The notes below the pieces were generated by a model. The model saw nothing but the letters and a program-made list of their open reading frames with translations. It had not been told where the DNA came from and did no database searches. A program made the translations under genes and the position numbers. This document shows positions 30,201-40,925 of a stretch of 64,000 nt of DNA, in pieces. Position 1 is the first letter of the stretch; each line of letters starts with the position of its first letter. Origin of the DNA: Drechmeria coniospora (lineage: Eukaryota > Ascomycota > Sordariomycetes > Hypocreales > Ophiocordycipitaceae); contig NC_054390.1 of assembly GCF_001625195.1 (NCBI RefSeq), forward strand, positions 6,607,222 to 6,671,221, read 5' to 3'.

Positions 30201-32121
30201 ATGGTGGGTTGATAGCCAAGGGACGCAAATGATCCTTTATGCCACGATATACGTTTTGCTGGGAGTCATCAATGCAGCTGGCATCGCTGGCTATGCTTGG
30301 TGAGCGACGGCAATATCATCCAGGTTCCATCATGTGCTGACGACGACACACCCAAGGTCCATGTTGATTCAGATCACCCCCTCCGTGGCCAGAAAGCTGC
30401 ACTACGTTCTACTGTCAACTGTCATGAGGTGTGCTCATCACCTCGTCAAGGCTGCCGTTTGCCAGGGTGACTAACAACAACAGGGCTCAACCGTCCTTTT
30501 TTGCCACGACGGCCGCAGGCTCCATCCTGAATCGATTCAGCCAGGACATGTCACTCATCGAGACACCGCTAGCAACCGGCGCGCTTGTCACAATTACCAG
30601 TAAGGCCAAAAGCATGACGGGGAGTGGTACCGTTTACTTTACTGACAGTCCTAGATCTCCTGGGTGCCACCGCCGAGGCCGCCCTGATTGCAACTGGCTC
30701 CCCTTACATGGCTGCAACTATTCCCATCCTCATCATGGTATTGTACGCATTGCAAAAGGTGTACCTCCGCACTTCAAGGCAACTCCGGTTGTTGGACATT
30801 GAGACTCGTGCCCCATTGTGCTCCCATTTTTTGGAAACTCTCGAAGGCTTGTCAACCATCCGCGCCTTCGGCTGGGAGGATGAAGGCAGGAGGCGGGCCC
30901 AAGATCTGCTGGACGTCTCGCAAAGGCCATACTACCTCTTGCTTTGTGCCCAGAGCTGGCTGAATCTAGTTCTAGACTTGATCGTGGCTGCAGAGGCCAC
31001 CATTGTCGTCGCGCTAGCCATCGGCATTCGCTCACAGACAAATGCCGCGCTTCTGGGTGTGTCGCTAAACAATATTCTCTGTGCGTGTTGTTCCGATGAC
31101 GGTGACTGAAAGGTCCGCTAAATATTTCGCAGCGTTCAACAGCAGTCTGGCATCTGTCATTGGTGGCTGGACCTTGCTCGAAACCTCCCTCGGCTCAATC
31201 GCCCGCCTGCGAAGCTTGGAGAGGGATGTTAGATCAGAGGACAAGAGTGCAGAGACCAAACAACCACCGGATGGCTGGCCTTTGCTGGGTGCCATTGATA
31301 TTTCCGACATGACTGCATCTCACAGGTGGGAAGCCCACACCTCCTCGGAAATCGCTCCCGCTAACCCTGCAGTCCGTCCGCCGTTGCCATACGAAATTTT
31401 GACCTGCACATTATGGCTGGCCAGAAGATTGGCGTTGTTGGTCGCACTGGGAGGTAAGATAATCTCGTGCCCTTGCCTGAGGCTCTGCTGATGACGAAAC
31501 AGTGGCAAAAGCTCCTTGATTGCTACGCTAGTCAGACTGCTCGAAATTAACTCTGGAATCGTCACGATCGACGGCCTTGATCTGGCAACTCTCCCCCGCA
31601 ACGTCGTCAGGGAGAGATTGGTAGTCGTGCCGCAAGACGCCCCCGTGCTCGTTGGAACCTTACGCTTCAATGTCGACCCGAATCAGGCACACAACGATGC
31701 GGCCATCGTGCACTCCCTTGACCGTGTCGGTCTTTGGACCTACTTCCGCAACGATGGTGGCCTCGATTCGGAAATGAGGCCAGGCTCCTTGTCACATGGC
31801 CAGCGACAACTTCTTGCGCTCGCGCGTGCCATGTTGAAGAAAGGCAAAGTTCTGTTGTTGGACGAGCCGACCAGCAGCGTGGACGCCGATATGGACGCTT
31901 TGATGCAGCAGATTATTCGGGAGGAGTTCAAGGAATGTACCGTCATCACGGTGGCTCATCGAATTAACACAATCTTCCCAGGTTCTGACATGATTATCGT
32001 CATGGACGAGGGTAGCATAGTCGAGGCTGGCCCTCCGGAAGAGCTGTTGGCGAGGCAGGGAAGGTTTGCCCAGCTGATCGAATCTCGACCGAACCCAGGA
32101 ATGGCAGGAAATGTTGGCTAG
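27239..32121 (+). CDS. ABCC-type (MRP-like) full ABC transporter
   Basis: Proposed CDS in 11 exons: 27239..27451, 27519..28557, 28612..29748, 29795..30130, 30188..30299, 30357..30428, 30484..30599, 30655..31080, 31133..31325, 31373..31453, 31503..32121; 1447 aa, introns 46-67 bp. Architecture: an N-terminal hydrophobic TMD0-like region, TMD1, NBD1 (Walker A GPVASGKST at about 638, signature LSGGQKQR at about 735, Walker B LLLDDSLSALD), TMD2, NBD2 (GRTGSGKSS at about 1237, LSHGQRQ at about 1339, LLLDEPTSSVD). NBD1 has Asp in place of the catalytic Glu, as usual in ABCC proteins, so ATP hydrolysis is asymmetric. It likely exports conjugates or toxic metabolites at the plasma or vacuolar membrane. 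The first intron donor (GTAAAA) is the weakest join. A 12-C homopolymer lies in the second intron. Confidence 0.92.
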
Positions 32122-33107
32122 CGAGAATTGGAAGCGGCAGTTGCACAACCTATCTTTTCTGGGGCAGATTGAGCACTGGGAGAAATACTGAGAAGAACAA
32201 GGAATGCGAGAAGGGATGTGGGCATAGCCAGGAACAGCAGAGGCGGGACGCCCAGCAGCTTTGGTAACTTGAACGCCGGTGGAGCTCCCACTTCCCACTA
32301 ATACGGCTGACGGCCTGTGCCGCTGTTGTAGTGACGGCTGGAATTGGGCCCCTGCTTCCAACTTTTCCAATGGCATATTTTTGCTTGCATTGAGTACATT
32401 CGAGACGGTATGCTTGGCCGAAGAAGCTGTCGGATTATTGGTGAATGTTTTGGATGTCGTCTTTTTGAGGGTTGCTGGCACGAACCAGGATTGCTGAAGC
32501 ACACAACCATGGGGAGAATCTGAGAACCTGAAACATTGAATGGTTCACGTAAATGGGCAATGGATGTCCCAGTGAGAATCTCACCAAGATATCCAAGTAC
32601 GCCAGGCCAACATCGAAACGGTACCTACTAGTTCAAGGTTTGCTGAATGAACCTGAAGCAGGGGTTGATGCCGACGCGAAACGTGGACGGAATGAATGTT
32701 ATCTCGAACAGTGCACATGGCACATTTGACGTTTGTAGACTTACATGCTATCTCAAGTAACACTACACAGCCAAGCTGGGCGATAGATCGAATCTCATTA
32801 GATGGCGAAGAGTCCTGTTGCTTCCTCATTGTTGCGCCTACAAGACCCGTACAGCGGAAGTGGCGGATGCACCACAGGCATCACCAACCCCTGAAATTCC
32901 GAATGCAACGAGTCAGCGCACAGGCAGGAAAGGATAGCAACATCGTCGTTAAAATACTAGCAGGCTCGCACCGGCTGGTCGGCCACCAAAGTCTGTCGCA
33001 GAACAAGCCGAATCGCATACTTTGACACTCTCGCATCAAGAACGTCGGATTGATGGCCTCGGGGATTTACTTGCACGAGGTCGGGCCGCAGCACTGTAGT
33101 GGTCAGA
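32122..33107. other. Intergenic between ABC and MFS transporter genes
   Basis: About 1 kb between two same-strand transporter genes. It presumably holds the ABC 3' end and the MFS promoter. No further gene seen. Confidence 0.55.
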
Positions 33108-35189
33108 ATGGCCATATTGGACCGAATCTCCTTGAATCAGGATTTGGCGACTCAAAGAATGGTTGCCCGTGCTGGCGAGGACAGAGGCAGCAGAGAGGAG
33201 AGCCTTTCCGAGGAATCGCCACTTCTGGGGCCACGAAGAAAATCGACCATCGGCAAGTCGACAGGGGAGAATTCGGCGACATCAGACACAAATTCTAGAA
33301 TCGGCATCGAAGGGGTGAAATTTCTGGCCGATGTGTCGCAGGCTCGGTTCTGGATCATCTTCCTCCAGATCCTCTCATCGCTCTTCATCGGGTCCTTTGA
33401 CGGCACCATCATGGCAAGCTCGCACCCGATGGTGACATCCTATTTTTCAGCGGCGAATTCGGCTTCCTGGCTGTCGACGGCTTTCATGCTGACGTCGACG
33501 ACCTTCCAGCCACTTCTTGGGCGTCTCTCGGACGCGGTTGGGCGTAAGCCCATGTACATGGGCTGCATGGTGGTATTTGTGCTTGCAACGACGCTCTGCG
33601 CGCTCGCCGGCAGCATCGAGGTCTTCATCTTCGCGAGGGCACTGTGCGGACTGGGCGCCGGCGGGACGACGGCACTGGGGAGCATCATCATCAGCGATCT
33701 TGTGCCCATCCAGTACGTCAAGCATGGCCAGAGGTGGCGATGAAGAAGAATGATGGGCAACCGAGCGCCACCCGAGGCATGCATCGTAAATCGGTACCGT
33801 GACCGGCTGACACGGGCTTGTTAGGCGTCGAAGCGTGTACCAGTCCTACATCAACGCCACCTTCGGTCTGAGCTCCGCGCTGGGTGCTGCTCTGGGCGGG
33901 ACGATGGCCGAAAGACTGGGGTGGCGGTGGGAGTTTGGCATCCAGGTCCCGCCGCTGCTCGGCTGCCTATGCGTCGCTGCCGTGGCAATGCCGGGGGATC
34001 TGGGCCTGGGCCAGGCCGAGCGGCGGACGAGTGTGCGGAGGGCTTTGCGGGATTTTGACCTGAAGGGCTCGCTGCTGCTGACGTCGTCTGTTTCTTCCCT
34101 CGTGCTGGGCTTGGTCAGTCGCGCTACCCACCCGCGAGGCCGTCGTGCCTGAGCCTGCTGCTGTGCTGTTGCTGATGGAATCGTTGTGTCCTAGAATCTG
34201 GGCGGCAACGTCCTTCCATGTATGCACGGTCAACGAAGAACCCCCATTGTCATGTCGACATTCCTCCTCGGCGAAAGCGAGAAGCTGACATCTGGACAGG
34301 GAAGCATGCTGTCGTCATCACGGCCCTCGGCTTCTTTGCCGTCTGCTTTCCGCTCTTCCTCCTCGTCGAGTCCTGGGCGTCGAAGCCCATCATGCCCCTG
34401 CAGCTGATCAGCTGTGCTCCTCGAGCCAACATCGTATTCTCCGCCTTCCTCGGAGCGCTGCTCTCCAACTCCATCTTTTTCAACCTGTACGTCGGCTATC
34501 CGTCCGTCCGTCCGTCGTCAAGTAGACGTCGTTGGGATACTCACCCCTCGCGTAGACCGCTCTACTTCCAAGCAGTCCTCCTCACGAGCGCGACGTCCTC
34601 TGGCTTGCGCCTTGCCCTCCCTTCGCTCATCTCGTGCGTAGCTGGCGCGAGCACGGGCATTGCCATGAACCGGACGGGCCGTCTGAAGTGGCCTCTGGTC
34701 TGCGGCACGGCATGTTGGCTCCTGGGCTCCGCGTGCCTCCATTCGCTGCAGCGAGGCCTGCCGTCGGTTCTGCACTACGTCATTCTCATCCCTTCGGCCC
34801 TCGGGCAAGGATTTCAGGTTCCGGGCACCTTTATGGCCACGCTGGCCTGCTCGAGTCAGTCCGAACAAGCCATCGTCATCAGCACGCTGATTCTCTGGCG
34901 CAGCCTGGGCACGGTTCTCGGCGTGGCGATGAGCAGTCTCGTCGTGCAGAACGCCTTGGTGCATTACTTGGCCTCGTACGTTGCTGGGCCGGACAAGGAC
35001 CGAGTCGTCGCTCTAGTCCGGTCGTCGGTGGAGGCTGTTGCCAACCTCGAGCAGCCATATCGGGAACAGGTGGTCCAGAGCTACGAGGCAGCTCTAAAGC
35101 TCCTGTTTGCCTGCTGCATCGGGCTGGCGACTATTTCGGTTCTGCTTATCATCCCCGTCAAGCTCCCTCGGCTGGCAGGAAAGCAATGA
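33108..35189 (+). CDS. MFS transporter, DHA2 / vacuolar basic amino-acid (Vba/Fnx-like) type
   Basis: Proposed CDS join(33108..33712, 33825..34113, 34195..34219, 34300..34486, 34556..35189), 579 aa, introns 112, 81, 80 and 69 bp, including a 25-nt exon confirmed by frame (NLGGNVLP followed by W). The hydrophilic N-tail has an acidic dileucine-like EESPLLG, a vacuolar sorting type signal in this group. TM1 contains GSFDGTIMASSHPMV. MFS motif A is GRLSDAVGRKP (about 139-149). FARALCGLGAGG, RRSVYQSYINATFGLSSALG and GWRWEFGIQVP follow. The layout of about 14 spans fits Vba/Fnx proteins, which move basic amino acids or drugs, often at the vacuole; the substrate is not determinable. Upstream in-frame codons before 33108 include no ATG. 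It could be co-regulated with the adjacent ABC gene, but no shared operator was seen. Confidence 0.88.
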
Positions 35190-35220
35190 GACGACGACGA
35201 CGACGACGACGATGATGATG
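35188..35220. repeat. (GAC)n/(GAT)n microsatellite
   Basis: Run of ACG/ATG triplets directly after the MFS stop codon, in the 3' flank. Confidence 0.85.
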
Positions 35221-35656
35221 GATATGAGGCCCAACGATCTAAGCCTGCATCTACTATTGACCACATAGAAGTAGGGGGTTCCGTTTCATTGCCTCCTTCC
35301 TGGCGACTAAATCCCGCAAAATCAGGCCATCGTCAGGCAATCCGCCTATTCTAGCATTGAGCCGGGAAGGCAGGTCCCGGTTGAGAGCGGCAGGAAGGTG
35401 CCCGCTGCCAGACCGCCGCTACTGAGCTCTCCGTCTGGCAGTGTCGGTGTGATGTGCCCCCCGAGGCCCAGCTGGTTCGTTGTAGGCGGCCCGAACGAAA
35501 TACGTCAATTCAAGTTGAGTGCCATGGACTCGAGGGACCGAGCAGGTCTGGTAAATTCGTCGTACGCGAGACCGTTGCGGCGGATGCATCTGAACGCAGT
35601 GCCGCATTGCACTGCACGGTAAATGGACTGATCTGTACCGTAACTCGGTCGTGCCG

Positions 35657-35727
35657 CAATGGACCCTTGCTGTGCTGCAATGGACCTTTGCTGTGCTGCA
35701 ATGGACCATTGCTGTGCTCTACAAATG
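35657..35727. repeat. 21-bp tandem repeat, about 3 copies
   Basis: Unit reading ATGGACC, two variable bases, then TGCTGTGCTGCA, repeated three times; the last copy decays into CTACAAATGG. Confidence 0.8.
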
Positions 35728-35838
35728 GTACTGTGCTGTCACCCTCCTGTGACGTAGCCGTGCTGGCCGGGGAAAGGTGTGCGTGCTGTAACCGAACTCT
35801 GCATAACCGCACTCTTCTTTAACCGTAGTGGTTGGCAG

Positions 35839-35900
35839 ACGTAGTGGTCGGTGGCCGCGGCGGTCGGTGGCCGCAATGGTCGGTGGCCGCAATGGTCGGT
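35839..35900. repeat. 15-bp tandem repeat, about 4 copies
   Basis: Unit GGTCGGTGGCCGCAA with single-base variants, repeated from 35847. Flanked by more diverged TAACCG-containing sequence on both sides. Confidence 0.8.
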
Positions 35901-37108
35901 AACCGTACCGTACTGCGCCGTAGCTCTACTGTTCCGTATTGCAACTGGGCCATCGTATATTACCGATCCTGTCCCCTACTATTGTGCCTGTACTATTATG
36001 TCGTTACCGGCCTGCGACGTAGCCGAGCTGATCAGTAAACGTACCGCTCTATAACCGCAAAGGTCTGTAGCCGTACTGGCCAGTAACCGTGCCGTACGGT
36101 GCCGTACATGTACAGCACTGCTCCGTGCTGTAACGCGGCGGAAACTGTACCGTAACGCTGCCACCATGCGGAGCGATCGCCTGTTGGTCCACTCCACCCC
36201 CTTGCCCCTTCGAGTGTTGAGCCACCAAACGAAGCGGGCGACTGTGGCTGCTCCCATCGCAGCGCTGATACGGCTGGAAGTTGCCGACGACTAGGCCTCA
36301 TGGGGAAGCGCAGAGCGAGAGGCGAACTGGCTAACATTAGTATCAAAGCTTAGTACCTACCAAGTGCAGCGGGCTAGAAAATCCGCCCAAGCGCCGACCT
36401 GACCACCCGGTACCCTAACGGTACATGTACATGTGTATGGCGGTGCCGGCCCACCTGCTGCCCAGTACATCTACAGCACGATACCTAATCTGCACATCGG
36501 AATCTCCGTTCGATCCTGTCAACGTTGCAGTGCCACGGCTGCAACGATCGACTGGGGAATCGTACCCCGCATCTGATCTGGCTGACCAGCATCCACTTAC
36601 TTTCCCTAGGCACACCCACCTATTGTTCAACCTCTCGGAGGCCCTATTCCACGACGAACTGACTGTTTCTCGCATGGCCAACGTTGCATTGCAAGTGCTG
36701 TTCGGCCTCGCTGTTTTCGACCTACTTCCATTCACCGGCTGTCGCTGAGAACACGTTAGCCCCCTCGGCCGATTAGGCAAACCGTGCCACTTCCATCGAG
36801 GCAACAAAAATAGACGCAGTTTGATGGAGCACCACTCGACAACCGGAAGCTCGCATACCTGACGTTGCATGGCCATGGCTTTCGGCATCACCGTTACCGA
36901 CCTGCCGCATCTCGGTGTTTCTCGGCTGTCGCTGGCCGCATCAACGTTGTGGTTGGAGGAAGTTCGGCGTCCATCCGAGCGACGACATGGACGCGATGTC
37001 GTAGAGCGTCATGCCAAACTAGAAACCAACTGACCGACGTTACATCTGCATTGCTTCGGTGTTGCTCTCCCCGACTGCCTTGACACTCTTCAGTATGTAT
37101 CAATCGTC

Positions 37109-37116
37109 TATAAAAG
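37109..37116 (+). promoter_or_regulatory. TATA box of the small secreted protein gene
   Basis: TATAAAAG in a GC-neutral context, 134 bp upstream of the ATG at 37250. It is followed by a pyrimidine/CAA-rich leader typical of highly expressed fungal genes. Confidence 0.7.
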
Positions 37117-37249
37117 GGCGCAGATGTCCCTCGATTTTGAATTGAAACAACAAACAAGATCATCCTCAGATTCAATCATCTCTTGACCAGCTTCTTTACA
37201 CCTCACTTCAGTTCACCATTTTTCAACACACAAAGTTCAACATCTCACC

Positions 37250-37713
37250 ATGAAGTTCAATCTCGCCGCCAGCTTCCTTCTCGTTGCCTCCGCACTTTCG
37301 AGCCCCATCGCGGAGGCGAACACCGCGGAGGTGAACTTTAACCGCGTGGAACTCGCCGATCCTCAAAACTGGGTCGCCGGCATCAGTCTGTTCCCGAGCC
37401 AAATCATTGCAGGCTACAACGCTGAGCTCGACGCCTACACGGCCGAGCAGTGGGCCGACCACGTTTTGAGCCAGTGCAAGAGCTTCCGTGCTTGCACCTC
37501 TACCATCTCATTTGCTGGTGAGTCTCTTGCTCCCCCCCAGACAGCATGTTGGTGCAGCATTGCTAACTCGAATTCGCAGCCGACAACTCGGGCGACACTG
37601 GCGGCCGGTACTGGTACGGCTACGTTTTCCGTGGCGGCCCAACGACCCCCTCCAACTACAGGCGCTCCCCGCGTGGAAACGTATCCGATTCGGCTGCATA
37701 TACCGTCGCTTGA
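37250..37713 (+). CDS. Small secreted protein of unknown function
   Basis: Proposed CDS join(37250..37517, 37580..37713), 133 aa, one 62-bp intron (GTGAGT donor, GCTAAC branch, CGCAG acceptor). A clear signal peptide (FNLAASFLLVASALSSPIAEA) is followed by a mature region of about 110 residues. Only two cysteines remain in the mature chain, in SQCKSFRACTS, so one disulphide is possible. After the intron comes an aromatic segment GRYWYGYVFRGG. Without splicing the frame runs into an unrelated low-complexity tail; with splicing it stops cleanly at 37713. The strong TATA box and CATCTCACCATG start context suggest high expression. A secreted effector-like or cell-wall role is possible but not shown. 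It lies alone between transporter genes. Confidence 0.82.
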
Positions 37714-38959
37714 ATCCGAATCTTTGCTTGCCTTGTTACCGTTGTTATTGAGAGCGACTCGTGTTGATTTGGAATAGACTATAGACTTGAACGGGTGATA
37801 GAAGGTCTGCTTTAGAACGAAGTGCCCTATGGCTTCAACTGCACATCGCTGTTTGGCTTCTTTATCTTTGTTGTTGGTCTTTTCATGTTTCTGTGGATCC
37901 AGAGAGCTCAATAAGAAATATATTTGAGTTCTAAGCATAAAATCGTTGTGCAACCGAACTATCAAGTGTCCCACGTATTGGTAAGGACGCCTTCATAGTA
38001 ATCCACGTCCCCATTCGATGTGCACGCATGCAGATGCATTGCCATTGCATAGGATTGGGGCCGTGCTAGTACCACATCCTGTCTGAATTGTCTGGCGCAT
38101 GTTTTGGTGATGTGAATTTTTCGTCATCAGCTAATACAGTGTTCGTCGTCACACAGAACCCCATTTCAGGAACAACTTGTGCGTAGTGTAGGGGGTAGAT
38201 TGAGGAGATCTGGGTTCAGTAATTAGGGCGCCGCTGACTAGCTGAGGAATGGGTCATGGCGTGGTGTGGCATCGACCTCTAAGGATCCCTCTTCCTCTTG
38301 CGAGGAACTGTCTCCTAGCCTTGCAAATAAGTAGATTACGCAGTCACGTAACCCGTCCAGGTATCCCCAGATACCCACTCCGTGACAGCTGCTTACTCTC
38401 CATCTGGAATGGATGTGACGAGTTCCGGTTGCATATCTCTGAACCGCAAAGCCCGGTCTGTTAGCAGCTAACGTATTGGACTCTGAATAGTTCCGTAGTT
38501 GGAATTGCTCGGCAAGTTGTGGTGCCCTGCTCTCCCTCGGGGGTTGAGGGTGGTCCATGGTTTGATTTCATCGCGCCAAGAATACGGTTTCGTCTGTCCG
38601 TGTTGCTGGTAGAGATGAGGCAAATTTCTTCGCGTGAATCACAATTTGTCGCAAACGGCAGACATCGCGAAGTGGCCCAGCTTCAATCATGGCCCGACTA
38701 CAATTTCTGCGTTGCGGCGTTCAACTTCGTCCCCATATGGTCTCATCGTCTCCTGCCCCTTCATCAGCGTACTTTGATTCGTTCGGCCCCAACTGTCAGG
38801 AACTGCTCTCCTTCTCACAGTAGATACCTTGACAGGCTATGAGAAGTCCAGATTCCCAAGACTAATGCGCCACACAATCTATTGCAATATTCTGGTATGT
38901 CTTCATGATGCCACCCCACGTAACACTTCCTCGATTTCCCTCTGCTCCTTGGCCACCTT
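37714..38959. other. Intergenic between convergent genes
   Basis: The 3' flanks of the secreted-protein and HOL1-like MFS genes. No coding signal recognised. Confidence 0.55.
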
Positions 38960-40925
38960 TCAATACCCTGATTTGGCCAGATTGTAGTAGCGAGGAGCGG
39001 AAGAGGCCCTTATTCTCTTGCCCCAGATGGCCATGGGAATTGATACGAAATTTATGGCCAAGGATAACGAGGCAATGAGGATAAACATATTGGATACGCT
39101 CATTGCCTCCCGCCATGGTGTGAGAGCGAATGCACCAATGACGCTGATGGCGTTCCTGAAGAAGGCGATGACGACGAAAGATTGAGAGACGATCTTGAAG
39201 TCTCGTTGTTAGCTGGCCCGAGCTTTTTTCACGGCAATTTTCCTGGCTAAATCAAGCTTACATCTGGATAGGAGTCGATGATCAGGGTGAAGACAATATC
39301 GGCAATGGCACCGAACCCGAAGGAGTTCATGCTCGTTCCCAACACGGGGTAGAACCAATGCATACCCTGCAAGGTCATTAGCACTGCAACAAGACCATAA
39401 TTGCTAAAGTATCCCTGGTCACTGGATGGAAGAAAACTCACGAGTTCTGCTGTGATACCAAACATGGCAACACCCGCTGCCATAATAAGTGCGGGCAGAG
39501 GCAGAAAATGCAATCGCATCTCGGGCTCGAAAATATCATTGTTCCGCCTCGTAAGCCAGACTATTACCTTGTCAACGAGGTAACCACCGTAGAGACTTCC
39601 GAGCACAGAGCCGATGAAGGGGCCCAGATGCATGAGGCCAAGCTGCTTAGGATTGAAATTGTAGGGTGGTTCGACGAAAATGAGAGACTTCATGGATCCC
39701 ATGATGGTCGTCGTAGCCAGATCGAAGCCAAAGAGGAGAGCGGTGAAGAGGACTTGAGGTATTGCCATGCTAAACCAAGGCTGATAAAAGGTCTTCCAGA
39801 GCGACTCGCTTGTCGGTGTGAGGAGCTGTAGTCGTAGGAAATGCGGGAATGGCGCTCGAACAGGGGCGGGGAGGGGTTTTTCATCCATGTAGCTGTCAAC
39901 TGAGCCGAGCTCAAGGCTTTCTACGCTGTCCTTTCCATTGTATTCCATTGGCCGTACGTATTTTGTCTCCTCGTAGGCGAGGGCGAAGAGGAGGGTGAGA
40001 ACGGTCATGAAGGCACCGAGCGTCTGGTAGCACGATCGCCAACCAAACGCTGTAGCTTGGGCACCAGCCGCCATTGGGCTGAGAGAAAAGCCGAACTTGA
40101 GGGCGAAGAAGTAGATGCCGTTGGCGGTGCCCCGTTGGTGGATGAAGAACATGTCTCGAATCTGCACATCGAAGATGCACTCCAGTGTCAGCACGTAGGC
40201 GTTTAAGAGAGACAATCCCCGGGGCATGGGCACGTACGCTCATCTGAACAGCGGTCTCGTTGATGGCGCCTGCGAGTCCTTTCAGGAGATTGCTCAGGTA
40301 CAACTCGGGAGCCGTCTTCATGTACGCGGACCACCAGACGGCAGCCGTGAAGACGGCGGTTGAGAGAATGTACAGCAGGCGCCGGCCATACTTCCTGGCA
40401 AAGGGTATGAATAGCATGCAGGTCAAAGCCTCGCCGCTGAGCTGAAGGGCCTTGGCTGTCAACAATTGTGCCGTCGTGATATTCATCTCCTTGCGCATTC
40501 GACCCCAGAAGATGGACTGTATTCCCATTCTGATTTGAACTTTATCAGTCAAAGAGCACAATCCGATTCACTTTAACAACGTACCCGGTAAAGATGGCTG
40601 CAGTCATGGCGGAAAGAAGTGCAAAGTTGAAGCACTTCCGCCACATGGGCCATGCCTGAAAAGGGGGAGTGCATCAGCGAGGCCTGTCACTGTTGGACGC
40701 ATTTTATCGACTCACCAGCGGATCGTTGGGGTCGTTTGTCGGCTTCGGGATTCGCGTGATTTCCTCATCATTGCCCTTTCCTCGACCTGAACATGTTAAC
40801 TTTGGGTTAAACATGTCATCTCCATTTCTTGAACGAGGCATACGGGAGAGCAGCTTCACCGTGCCGGGTGGGAAATTGGCGGGATTGTCGTCCAGCGACT
40901 GAGTCCGACGACGACGAAAAGCCAT
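38960..40925 (-). CDS. MFS transporter, HOL1-like / general substrate type
   Basis: Proposed CDS complement(38960..39193, 39262..39366, 39442..40161, 40238..40529, 40585..40655, 40716..40786, 40844..40925), 524 aa, six introns of 55-76 bp. The 40787-40843 intron is a multiple of three with no stop and could be retained; its GTATGC donor, TTAAC branch and TTCAG acceptor argue that it is real. The N-terminus carries the family hallmark TNDPNDPL followed by WPMWRK, then MRKEMNITTAQLLTAKALQLSGEALTCMLFIPFARKYGRR (motif A region), KGLAGAINETAVQM and FFIHQRGTANGIYFF. A long acidic central loop (residues about 240-280) separates two six-helix halves. HOL1-like carriers move ions, polyamines or small metabolites at the plasma membrane; the substrate here is unknown. 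Confidence 0.87.

Larger units (their letters stand above)
35190..37108. other. Intergenic with short degenerate tandem repeats
   Basis: No gene supported. 35600-36150 is built of short imperfect tandem units (listed separately) and scattered TAACCG/GTACCG words. A second, ordinary-looking portion (36400-37080) has no coding signal. Confidence 0.55.

Noticed and set aside
35740..36110. TAACCG words as interstitial telomere-like repeat
   Set aside because: The fungal telomere unit is TTAGGG; these words are irregular and different.
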